A stretch of 5,377 nucleotides of DNA. Source: Oscillospiraceae bacterium. GTDB taxonomy: Bacteria; Bacillota; Clostridia; Oscillospirales; Oscillospiraceae. Location of the stretch: contig JAEDKB010000132.1 in NCBI GenBank assembly GCA_016296045.1, positions 1 to 5,377 on the forward strand. Reading direction: 5' to 3'. A program made the translations under genes and the position numbers. Shown one piece after another: positions 1 through 5,377 of the stretch. Below the pieces are notes generated by a model. That model searched no databases. It saw nothing but the letters and a program-made list of their open reading frames with translations, and had not been told where the DNA came from. Position 1 is the first letter of the stretch. Each line of letters opens with the position of its first letter.

Positions 1-2
1 AG

Positions 3-38
3 CGTGCCTTAAGCACGATGTGAGTGTGCGCAGCACAC
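3..38. repeat. Two short inverted repeats at the left edge
   Basis: CGTGC/GCACG (3-7 and 13-17, five-base loop) and GTGTGC/GCACAC (24-29 and 33-38, three-base loop) follow the asd-proximal stem-loop. They are small and GC-rich with tight loops. They may belong to a dispersed palindromic repeat or a compound termination region. The left boundary is cut by the window. Confidence 0.4.
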
Positions 39-40
39 GG

Positions 41-71
41 GATTCTTGATGAAACCTTTTAATCAAGAATC
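41..71 (-). terminator. Stem-loop after asd, possible transcript end
   Basis: GATTCTTGAT (41-50) and ATCAAGAATC (62-71) form a perfect 10-bp stem with an 11-base loop, beginning four bases after the asd stop. On the asd strand it is followed by CCGTGTG rather than a U-run. It is therefore not a classical intrinsic terminator, but it could protect the 3' end or mark the operon end. Confidence 0.35.
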
Positions 72-75
72 AGTA

Positions 76-1083
76 TTATTCCTTATCAATCAGCAGCTCC
101 GCGATCTGGACGGCGTTGGTAGCCGCGCCCTTGCGCACCTGATCGCCGCAGCACCACAGGCACAGACCGTTTTCATCGGTCAGGTCGGGGCGGATCCGTC
201 CGACAAAGACAATATCCTGATCGGAGGTTTCCAGCGGCATCGGGTATTCCTTCTTTGCCAGATCGTCCACCAGCTTGCAGCCGGGTGCCTTGGCAATGAC
301 TTCACGCGCTTCTTCCACGGTGATTTTGCGGTCAAAGTGCATCTGCACGGAGATGGAATGACTGCGAACAACCGGAACGCGGACGCAGGTGCAGGAGACC
401 TTGAGGTCGGGCAGATGCATAATCTTGCGGCCCTCATTCTGCATTTTCATTTCTTCGCTGGTGTAGCCTTCAAACTGCTCGCCGCCGATCTGCGGAATCA
501 GGTTATAAGCGATCTGGTGCGGGAAGACCTTTGTTTCGATGCTCTTGCCGGTGCGAAGGGCTTCGACCTGCTCGGCAAGCTCAATCGGGCCGCCTGCACC
601 TGCGCCGGAAACCGCCTGATAGGTCGAGGCGATCATCGTGCGGATGGGAGACAGGGCGTTGAGCGCATTGACGGCGGTAACGGTGATGATCGTCGAGCAG
701 TTCGGATTGGCGATGATGCCGTTATGATTTTTTGCGTCCTCGGGATTGATTTCCGGAACGATCAGCGGCACATTCGGATCCATACGGAAGGCAGAGGAGT
801 TGTCAACAAAGACGGCACCTGCCTTGACGATGGCGGGGGCGAATTTTTTGGCGATGTCGTTTTCCGCCGCGCCGAGGACGATATCCATGCCCTCGAAGGC
901 GCTTTCGCAAGCCAGCTCAACGGAAATGGGCTTTCCCTGCCATTCCAGCACGGTGCCGACGCTGCGCTCACTGGCAAGCAGATGCAGCTCGGAAATCGGG
1001 AACTTGCGCTCCGCCAGAATTTTCATCATTTCTTTGCCGACGGCGCCGGTTGCGCCGAGGATGGCTACTTTATACTGTTTCAT
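76..1083 (-). CDS. asd: Aspartate-semialdehyde dehydrogenase
   Basis: This 335-residue cytosolic enzyme reduces L-aspartyl-4-phosphate to L-aspartate-4-semialdehyde with NADPH. The product is the branch point to lysine/diaminopimelate and to homoserine. The N-terminal Rossmann motif GATGAVG is at residues 10-16. The block DNSSAFRMDPNVPLIVPEIN spans 94-113, and the catalytic cysteine is C129 in ANPNCST. Q156 in TYQAVSGAG, R235 and H242 match the catalytic Gln, substrate Arg and general-base His of the family; the seven-residue R-to-H spacing is as in the E. coli enzyme. The C-terminal GDQVRKGAATNAVQIAE signature is intact. Length is normal for the Gram-positive type. The ATG at 1083 puts the Rossmann fold at the very N-terminus and has a Shine-Dalgarno site overlapping the lysC stop, so translation is probably coupled. 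One oddity is GAAEND at 71-76, where many relatives have an SAGG-type loop. The identification is firm. Confidence 0.97.
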   Translation of the reverse strand: MKQYKVAILGATGAVGKEMMKILAERKFPISELHLLASERSVGTVLEWQGKPISVELACESAFEGMDIVLGAAENDIAKKFAPAIVKAGAVFVDNSSAFRMDPNVPLIVPEINPEDAKNHNGIIANPNCSTIITVTAVNALNALSPIRTMIASTYQAVSGAGAGGPIELAEQVEALRTGKSIETKVFPHQIAYNLIPQIGGEQFEGYTSEEMKMQNEGRKIMHLPDLKVSCTCVRVPVVRSHSISVQMHFDRKITVEEAREVIAKAPGCKLVDDLAKKEYPMPLETSDQDIVFVGRIRPDLTDENGLCLWCCGDQVRKGAATNAVQIAELLIDKE

Positions 1084-1090
1084 AAATCAA

Positions 1091-1098
1091 ATCCTCAC
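1091..1098 (-). promoter_or_regulatory. Ribosome-binding site of asd overlapping the lysC stop
   Basis: GTGAGGAT on the minus strand contains the lysC stop codon TGA (1097-1095) and the GAGG core (1096-1093), about nine bases before the asd ATG. The overlap suggests that ribosomes finishing lysC help initiate asd. Confidence 0.75.
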
Positions 1099-2408
1099 TT
1101 TACAAAAGCATCATACAGTACACGAATGGTGGTGGCGTAATCCTTTTCGTCCACGCCGACCAAAATGTTCAGCTCATCCGGCCCCTGAGAGATCATGCGG
1201 ATGTTGATTCCCTTTTCACCGAGGGCGGCAAAAATTTTGCCGGAGGTGCCTGCGCGGAACGCCATTTTTCTGCCGACGGCGGCAACAATGGCGATATTGT
1301 CGGTGACCTTGATGCGATCCGGATGGATGCGGGTGCGCAGGTCATCGGTCAGGGAGTACAGGTGCGGCGTCAGCTTCTCTGTCGGGACGACCAGAGAGAT
1401 CACGTCAATGCCGGTGGGCGTGTAGACGATGGGGATGGTGTTCTGCTCAAAGCATTCCACAATGGCACGCAGCGTTCCGACGGCACCGGCCATGCCCTTT
1501 TTGGAGATGGTGACGATGGAATAATCCTTCTTGCCGGCGATGCCGGTGATGAAGCGGCCGGGCTCACGCAGCTCGCTGAACTCCTCGGAGATCATCGTGC
1601 CGGGGTGTTCGGGGTCGTTGGTGTTGCGGATGTTGAGCGGAATCCCCTTTTCGCGGACGGGGAAGACGGTCATTTCGTGCAGCACCTGCGCACCGCTGTA
1701 GGAAAGCTGACGCAGCTCGGAATAGGTTGCGCGGTCAATGGTCTTGGGATTTTCGACGATTCTGGGGTCTGCCATCAGGATGCCGGAAACATCCGTCCAG
1801 TTTTCGTAGACATCGGCATCCAGAGCGGCAGCGGCAAGCGCGCCGGTGATATCGGAGCCGCCGCGGGAAAGGGTGCGGATCTTGCCGTCGGGCATCACGC
1901 CGTAGAAGCCGGGAATGACCGCGCCCCGATCGGTGACGAGCTCGCGCAGAGCGGGATAGGAACGCTCCTGATCGACCGTGCCGTCATAGTGGAAGTAGAG
2001 CCATCTGGAGGCATCGATAAAGTCGAAGCCCAGGAAGTCTGCCATCAGACGGGCGGAAAAATACTCGCCGCGGGAAACCAGCTCCTCGCTGGAAATGCCG
2101 GTCTCCATTTTTTCCTTCAGCCGATCAAAATCCGATTCCAGATCGGTGCTCAGACCGAGCTCATCGCGGATCTCAAGGTAACGGCTGCGGATGGTTTGAA
2201 AAATGCTGTCATATTCGACGCCGTACTTCATATGAGCGAAGCACAGATACAGCAGGTCGGTGATTTTGTTGTCATCGGAAAAGCGCTTGCCGGCCGCAGA
2301 AACCACCACAATGCGGCGGGACGGATCGGAACGGACGATATCGCGGATTTTCCGGTACTGGGCAGCATCCGCCATGGAGGTGCCGCCGAATTTCAAAGCT
2401 TTTAACAT
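1095..2408 (-). CDS. lysC: Aspartokinase (monofunctional, two C-terminal ACT domains)
   Basis: This 437-residue enzyme phosphorylates L-aspartate with ATP to 4-phospho-L-aspartate, the committed step for lysine, threonine and methionine. The amino-acid kinase domain covers about residues 1-280: KFGGTS at 6-11, VVVSAAGK at 34-41, KITDLL at 48-53, an SRGEYFSA substrate segment, SRGGSD at 181-186, then WTDVSGILMADPRIV and GAQVLHEMTVFPV. Two ACT-type regulatory modules follow, at about 295-345 and 373-435; the second contains GKIFAALGEKGINIRMISQG. ACT domains in this family bind lysine or threonine for feedback inhibition. Which effector acts here cannot be read from the sequence. No homoserine dehydrogenase domain is fused. 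The ATG at 2408 is supported by AAGGAGAG just upstream and by KFGGTS starting at residue 6. It lies 29 bases after hom and 11 bases before asd, so it is the middle gene of the operon. The symbol lysC is by convention; ask or thrA-like naming is possible. Confidence 0.96.
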   Translation of the reverse strand: MLKALKFGGTSMADAAQYRKIRDIVRSDPSRRIVVVSAAGKRFSDDNKITDLLYLCFAHMKYGVEYDSIFQTIRSRYLEIRDELGLSTDLESDFDRLKEKMETGISSEELVSRGEYFSARLMADFLGFDFIDASRWLYFHYDGTVDQERSYPALRELVTDRGAVIPGFYGVMPDGKIRTLSRGGSDITGALAAAALDADVYENWTDVSGILMADPRIVENPKTIDRATYSELRQLSYSGAQVLHEMTVFPVREKGIPLNIRNTNDPEHPGTMISEEFSELREPGRFITGIAGKKDYSIVTISKKGMAGAVGTLRAIVECFEQNTIPIVYTPTGIDVISLVVPTEKLTPHLYSLTDDLRTRIHPDRIKVTDNIAIVAAVGRKMAFRAGTSGKIFAALGEKGINIRMISQGPDELNILVGVDEKDYATTIRVLYDAFVK

Positions 2409-2412
2409 GGGA

Positions 2413-2420
2413 CTCTCCTT
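2413..2420 (-). promoter_or_regulatory. Ribosome-binding site of lysC
   Basis: AAGGAGAG on the minus strand lies four bases before the ATG at 2408, within the 29-base gap after hom. It is a strong Shine-Dalgarno match. Confidence 0.85.
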
Positions 2421-2437
2421 ATTAAAATAGGGGGCAA

Positions 2438-3595
2438 TCAGCGCAGGGAGGCGATGAAGCAGTCGGGATCAGCGGCTCTTCTCTGCTTGGCCCAGGCGTG
2501 GATTTCCGCCACAGATACGGGTTTGGTGATCAGGCCGCAGTCTAAAACGCGGTCGGTCTTGTCTTGCAGCCAGCGGTCGGAGCCGTTGGTGCGGACGTAG
2601 TAGGTACGAAGGACGGCAGAATTGTCAACGCTGACAGCGTCCAGACGGTCGGTATAGAAGCAGCGGACACCGCCCAAAATATCGACACAGTCCTGTAAAA
2701 CATTATATGCGGTAGGATAACGGCCTGCGCCCTGACCGTAGAAGCTCTGCTTGCCGATGTGTTCACCGACCAGCGAGATCAGATTATAATTTTCGGGGAT
2801 CGCGGATTCCGGCATGGAGGGCGGAACGAGGGACGGCTCGATAAAGGCGGCGACCCCGTTTTCCAGCTTGCGCGACTCGGCGATCAGCTTGCAGATGCGG
2901 CCGAGGCTGCGGAAGGAAACAATATCGGCATCGGTCACGTGCTCAATGCCCTCGGTGGAAACGTCGGCCTCGTCGATGACGCAGCCGTAGGCAATGTTGG
3001 AGGAAATGACCAGCTTGCGGCGCACATCCGCGCCGTTGAGGTCGTCGGCAGGATTGGCCTCGGCATAGCCCAGACGCTGCGCCTGCTTCAAGGCGGCGTC
3101 AAAGCTGCCGCCGGTGGTGTGCATTGTGTCGAGCATAAAGTTTGTTGTGCCGTTCATGATGCCGCTGATCTCCACAACAGGCTCCTGCTGAACACAGTGG
3201 GACAGACTGGTGAGCCAGGGAATACCGCCGCCTGCCGCCGCTGTGCAGCGCAGCGCGACACCCTTTTCCTTTGCCAGAGAGACAAGCTCGCGATAGTGTC
3301 TGGCGATCAGCAGCTTGTTGGCGGTGACAACATTTTTGCCGGCCTTTAACGCGCCGCTGACCCATTCATAGGCCGGATGCAGACCTCCGATCACCTCGAC
3401 AACGGTATCGATGCTGCTGTCAGCAAAAATCTCCTCGATGTTTTTGACGATGGGGCAGGTAACGTCATCGGGAACGACCAAACTCATTGCACACGCAACG
3501 ACCATATCTTCACGGTCACGAATGTATTCGTAAACGCCGTAACCCACCGTGCCAAGCCCTAAAAGCGCAATTCGCATCGGCTTTTTCTCTGTCAT
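2438..3595 (-). CDS. hom: Homoserine dehydrogenase with short atypical C-terminal tail
   Basis: This 385-residue enzyme reduces aspartate semialdehyde to L-homoserine using NAD(P)H. The nucleotide-binding motif GLGTVGYG is at residues 13-20, VEVIGG at 66-71 and TANK with catalytic K94 at 91-94. The catalytic domain has GIMNGTTN at 144-151. E178, D189 and K193 in the GYAE...GAD...RRK segment keep the 11- and 4-residue spacing of yeast E208, D219 and K223. GQGAGRYPTA begins at 287. The open frame continues upstream to 3796, but the ATG at 3595 is chosen because it places the Rossmann strand correctly and has an AGAGGTG ribosome-binding site; the extension has neither conserved sequence nor a site. 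The last 55 or so residues begin YYVRT, like the first ACT strand, but lack the usual PGVLA-type helix start and are shorter than a full ACT domain. Feedback control may therefore differ. It is the first gene of the hom-lysC-asd operon. Confidence 0.95.
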   Translation of the reverse strand: MTEKKPMRIALLGLGTVGYGVYEYIRDREDMVVACAMSLVVPDDVTCPIVKNIEEIFADSSIDTVVEVIGGLHPAYEWVSGALKAGKNVVTANKLLIARHYRELVSLAKEKGVALRCTAAAGGGIPWLTSLSHCVQQEPVVEISGIMNGTTNFMLDTMHTTGGSFDAALKQAQRLGYAEANPADDLNGADVRRKLVISSNIAYGCVIDEADVSTEGIEHVTDADIVSFRSLGRICKLIAESRKLENGVAAFIEPSLVPPSMPESAIPENYNLISLVGEHIGKQSFYGQGAGRYPTAYNVLQDCVDILGGVRCFYTDRLDAVSVDNSAVLRTYYVRTNGSDRWLQDKTDRVLDCGLITKPVSVAEIHAWAKQRRAADPDCFIASLR

Positions 3596-3601
3596 AATCA
3601 G

Positions 3602-3608
3602 CACCTCT
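3602..3608 (-). promoter_or_regulatory. Ribosome-binding site of hom
   Basis: AGAGGTG on the minus strand ends six bases before the ATG at 3595. It decides the start of hom, whose frame is otherwise open for another 67 codons. Confidence 0.8.
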
Positions 3609-3617
3609 TTTTTTATT

Positions 3618-3642
3618 AAGTGTCCGTGCGAGAAAAACACTT
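3618..3642. promoter_or_regulatory. Inverted repeat AAGTGT-N13-ACACTT, possible operator or leader hairpin
   Basis: The six-base arms at 3618-3623 and 3637-3642 are perfectly complementary with a 13-base spacer. Relative to the predicted starts, the element covers about +12 to +36 of hom and touches the -35 of thrC. A protein bound here could affect both directions. In hom RNA it could instead form a weak hairpin just before the A-rich run and ribosome-binding site. The regulator is unknown. Confidence 0.35.
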
Positions 3643-3669
3643 GCATTTTCTTGGGAAACAGTATATCAT
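3641..3669 (+). promoter_or_regulatory. Predicted sigma-A promoter of thrC
   Basis: TTGCAT (3641-3646) is followed after 17 bases by TATCAT (3664-3669). The -10 matches consensus in five of six positions; the -35 is weak, matching only TTG. The start would be near 3676, giving a leader of roughly 137 nt. The -10 overlaps the -10 of the opposing hom promoter by two bases. Another plus-strand promoter cannot be excluded, but I found no better pair in the gap. Confidence 0.42.
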
Positions 3670-3688
3670 ATACATCAGAAAAACGCAA
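3660..3688 (-). promoter_or_regulatory. Predicted sigma-A promoter of hom-lysC-asd
   Basis: Read on the minus strand, TTGCGT (3688-3683) is separated by exactly 17 bases from TATACT (3665-3660). TGA directly before the -10 gives an extended -10 (TGn). A-tracts lie immediately upstream on the plus strand (T-tracts when read in the hom direction) and could act as an UP element. Transcription would start near 3653, leaving a leader of about 58 nt before the hom ATG. This is a motif match only; no start site has been measured. Confidence 0.6.
3661..3673. repeat. Palindrome GTATATCATATAC over both -10 elements
   Basis: Two perfect 6-bp arms (GTATAT and ATATAC) flank a single central C. The palindrome supplies -10-like hexamers on both strands and explains the symmetry of the divergent promoters. 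It could be a repressor site as well, but its AT-rich content alone does not show that. Confidence 0.6.
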
Positions 3689-3722
3689 GCAAAAAATCCG
3701 ACAAAAAATCTTTCGCAAAAAA
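3679..3722. promoter_or_regulatory. A-tract cluster beside the divergent promoters
   Basis: Four A-runs of five or six bases (3679-3683, 3691-3696, 3703-3708, 3717-3722) are spaced about 12 to 14 bases apart. CAAAAAATC occurs twice, at 3690-3698 and 3702-3710. The cluster lies at and just upstream of the hom -35 and also forms the 5' part of the thrC leader. UP-element or DNA-bending activity is inferred from the composition. Confidence 0.35.
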
Positions 3723-3730
3723 CGCCGGAG

Positions 3731-3761
3731 CGCGAAGGGAAAGGCCGCTTTTTCCTCCGCG
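3731..3761 (+). promoter_or_regulatory. Stem-loop in the thrC leader
   Basis: The arms pair over 14 positions, starting CGCG with CGCG, with one A/C mismatch and two G-U pairs, closing on a CCG loop. No U-run follows, so it is not an intrinsic terminator. The 3' arm contains CCUCC (3754-3758), part of which can pair with the thrC ribosome-binding site GGAG. A role in translation control is possible but unproven. I see no T-box sequence or specifier architecture. Confidence 0.4.
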
Positions 3762-3802
3762 AATCGGACGAGAGAAATAAAAGATGGCAGCCCCATCGGA
3801 AT

Positions 3803-3808
3803 GGAGAA
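3803..3808 (+). promoter_or_regulatory. Ribosome-binding site of thrC
   Basis: GGAGAA has its GGAG core six bases before the ATG at 3813. It lies inside the alternative ATG-GAG start at 3801, which argues for the downstream start. Confidence 0.75.
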
Positions 3809-3812
3809 CCTT

Positions 3813-5267
3813 ATGAATTATCAGAGTACAAGAAATGCGGAATTAAAAGCCAGCTCCACGGCGGCAGTCTTAAAGGGGCTTGCGCAGGACGGCGGCCTGT
3901 TTGTCACCCGCGCCTATGAGGGCTTTGACTGGCAGGGAACCTTAAAGCTGGACACCTTCGGCATGGCGGAAAAAATCCTCGGAACGCTGCTGCCGGACTT
4001 TGAGGATATGCATGCTCTGGTGCAGCGCGCCTATACCGGAAAATTCGAGACCGATGAGCTGACCCCGGTGGTTCCCGTCGGGGAGCGCTATGTTCTGGAG
4101 CTGTTCCGCGGCCCGACCTCGGCGTTTAAGGATGTCGCGCTTTCCATGCTGCCGCAGCTTATCACCGCGGCGCGCAGGCAGGAGGGTGTCTCCGATGAGA
4201 TTCTGATCCTGACCGCGACCTCCGGCGATACCGGCAAGGCGGCGCTGGCGGGCTTCTGCGATGTTCCGGGCACGAAGATCATCGTGTTTTATCCCGACGC
4301 GGGTGTTTCCGCGGTGCAGAAGGCGCAGATGGTCACGCAGGAGGGCAGCAATGTCTGCGTCTGTGCGGTGCGCGGCAATTTTGACGACACCCAGACCGGT
4401 GTCAAGCAGATTTTCTCCAAAGGACTTCCCGAGGGCTGCGGTGTGCGTCTGTCGTCGGCAAACTCAATCAATATCGGCCGTCTGGCACCGCAGGTGGTCT
4501 ACTATTTCAAGGCCTATGCCGATCTGCTGAAGCAGGGCAGAATTTCTCTGGGTGACAAGGTGGACTATGTGGTTCCGACGGGCAATTTCGGCGATATTCT
4601 GGCGGGCTATCTTGCCAAGCGGATGGGGCTTCCGGTCGGAAAGCTGGTCTGTGCCTCCAACCGCAACGATGTTCTGACCGACTTTTTGAAAACCGGCACC
4701 TATGACCGCCGCAGACCGTTTTATAAGACGATCTCTCCGTCGATGGATATTCTTGTTTCCAGCAACTTAGAGCGCCTGCTGTACCTGCTTTGCGAAAACG
4801 AGGCGGAGGTTGCGGGCTATATGAAGCAGCTTAGCGAGGTGGGTGCCTATACCGTTTCTTCCGAAATGCTCGAAAAGCTCCATGCGGAATTCGGCTGGGG
4901 CTGCTGCGATGATGAAAAGACGAAGCAGACCATCGGCAAGGTCTGGCGCGAGCACGGTTATCTGATGGATACGCATACGGCGGTTGCGTGGAATGTGGCG
5001 GAGGGCTATGAGAGTGATGCGCCCGTGGTGGTGCTCTCTACGGCTTCTCCTTATAAATTCCCGGCGGCGGTGCTCTCCGCAATCGGCGGCGATACGGACG
5101 GCGATGAGTTTACCATCATGGAGCGTCTGCATGAGCTGACAAAGGTTCCGGTTCCGCAGGGGCTTGCCACGCTGCGCCGGAAGCAGGTACGCCATACGGA
5201 CGTGATCGACCGTGAGGAAATGCAGCAATATGTTTTGAACAAGGCTTCCGCGTGGAAGGAAGCGTAA
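3813..5267 (+). CDS. thrC: Threonine synthase (PLP-dependent, long type)
   Basis: This 484-residue pyridoxal-phosphate enzyme converts O-phospho-L-homoserine and water to L-threonine and phosphate. The N-terminus MNYQSTRN...LAQDGGLFV is the typical family opening. K106 in GPTSAFKDVAL is the lysine expected to form the Schiff base with PLP. SGDTG at 137-141 is in the family's cofactor-binding region, NSINIGRLAPQ begins at 217, and TGNFGDILAGY has its GNFGD at 257-261. The length fits the longer bacterial class rather than the about 428-residue E. coli form. The frame is open back to 3549 and includes an ATG at 3801. The start at 3813 is preferred because GGAG at 3803-3806 sits six bases upstream and homology begins here. 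It is divergent from hom, with a 217-base control region between them. Its substrate needs homoserine kinase, which is not present in the window. Confidence 0.96.
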   Translation: MNYQSTRNAELKASSTAAVLKGLAQDGGLFVTRAYEGFDWQGTLKLDTFGMAEKILGTLLPDFEDMHALVQRAYTGKFETDELTPVVPVGERYVLELFRGPTSAFKDVALSMLPQLITAARRQEGVSDEILILTATSGDTGKAALAGFCDVPGTKIIVFYPDAGVSAVQKAQMVTQEGSNVCVCAVRGNFDDTQTGVKQIFSKGLPEGCGVRLSSANSINIGRLAPQVVYYFKAYADLLKQGRISLGDKVDYVVPTGNFGDILAGYLAKRMGLPVGKLVCASNRNDVLTDFLKTGTYDRRRPFYKTISPSMDILVSSNLERLLYLLCENEAEVAGYMKQLSEVGAYTVSSEMLEKLHAEFGWGCCDDEKTKQTIGKVWREHGYLMDTHTAVAWNVAEGYESDAPVVVLSTASPYKFPAAVLSAIGGDTDGDEFTIMERLHELTKVPVPQGLATLRRKQVRHTDVIDREEMQQYVLNKASAWKEA

Positions 5268-5348
5268 ATAGAGAGTCATACGAATCCCTGACAGAAACCC
5301 TGAATTCTATCCGGAGCACCTCCCGTATATGTCATTCTAATACTAATT
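5268..5348. other. Non-coding region downstream of thrC
   Basis: No gene with a ribosome-binding site is visible here. The stretch holds a tiny GGAG-CAC-CTCC stem, a repeated CCCTGA, and AT-rich TACTAA-type repeats running into the terminal palindrome. Nothing else can be supported. Confidence 0.5.
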
Positions 5349-5377
5349 CTTACTAAAAACCTTTGGTTTTTAGTAAG
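5349..5377. repeat. Perfect 13-bp inverted repeat at the right edge, possible terminator
   Basis: CTTACTAAAAACC (5349-5361) and GGTTTTTAGTAAG (5365-5377) are exact reverse complements around a TTT loop. The stem has few G-C pairs and its T-run is inside the stem, so it is an atypical terminator for thrC. Because the window stops at the last paired base, it may be part of a longer palindrome or a mobile-element end. Confidence 0.5.

Noticed and set aside
46..1140. Long plus-strand open frame of 364 codons opposite asd
   Set aside because: It is antisense to a clearly conserved gene, shows no recognisable domain and has no good ribosome-binding site. GC-rich coding bias commonly leaves such shadow frames open.
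1323..2405. Long plus-strand open frame of 360 codons opposite lysC
   Set aside because: It is the shadow of aspartokinase, with biased composition and no family motifs.
3596..3796. A 67-residue N-terminal extension of Hom
   Set aside because: It would cover the promoter region, has no ribosome-binding site at 3796, and precedes the normal Rossmann-fold start.
3549..3812. An 88-residue N-terminal extension of ThrC
   Set aside because: It would overlap hom and the promoter. Family homology starts at the ATG at 3813, which has its own ribosome-binding site.
3676..3812. T-box or other known riboswitch in the thrC leader
   Set aside because: The leader is short, and I see neither a T-box antiterminator motif nor a terminator with a U-run.
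4767..5279. Minus-strand open frame of 170 codons opposite the thrC 3' half
   Set aside because: It is antisense to conserved threonine synthase sequence and has no recognisable domain.
1..5377. Novel defence, mobile or secondary-metabolite system
   Set aside because: All coding space is taken by four intact amino acid biosynthesis genes. No transposase, nuclease, CRISPR repeat or unknown gene is present.

Overview
The window carries four complete genes of the aspartate-family amino acid pathway, plus the short regulatory and palindromic DNA around them. Three genes lie on the minus strand in the order hom, lysC, asd (homoserine dehydrogenase, aspartokinase, aspartate-semialdehyde dehydrogenase). 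The fourth, thrC (threonine synthase), is divergent on the plus strand. No gene-free stretch exceeds 217 bases. I see no RNA genes, CRISPR array, transposase or defence genes.

The organism is most likely a moderately high-GC member of the Bacillota, class Clostridia, perhaps the Oscillospirales/Ruminococcaceae gut lineage. The reasons are strong purine-rich Shine-Dalgarno sites before every gene, AT-rich intergenic DNA between GC-rich genes, separate (unfused) aspartokinase and homoserine dehydrogenase, and the long (about 484 aa) threonine synthase. This placement is inferred from sequence style, not from a search.

Layout: positions 1-75 hold three consecutive inverted repeats downstream of asd, the first starting four bases after its stop. 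Positions 76-3595 are a tight hom-lysC-asd operon read leftward, with gaps of 29 and 11 bases; the ribosome-binding site of asd overlaps the lysC stop. Positions 3596-3812 are the divergent control region. The best promoter candidates for the two directions share one palindromic -10 region, next to an inverted repeat and a run of A-tracts. Positions 3813-5267 are thrC. Positions 5268-5377 are non-coding and end exactly at the edge of a perfect 13-bp inverted repeat.

Together the genes convert aspartate to aspartyl phosphate (LysC), aspartate semialdehyde (Asd), homoserine (Hom) and, after phosphorylation of homoserine elsewhere, threonine (ThrC). Homoserine kinase (thrB) is not in the window. 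The core genes are ordinary housekeeping biosynthesis, and I found no convincing new biological system. The most interesting material is the shared bidirectional promoter, the structured thrC leader, the short atypical C-terminus of Hom, and the palindromes at both ends.
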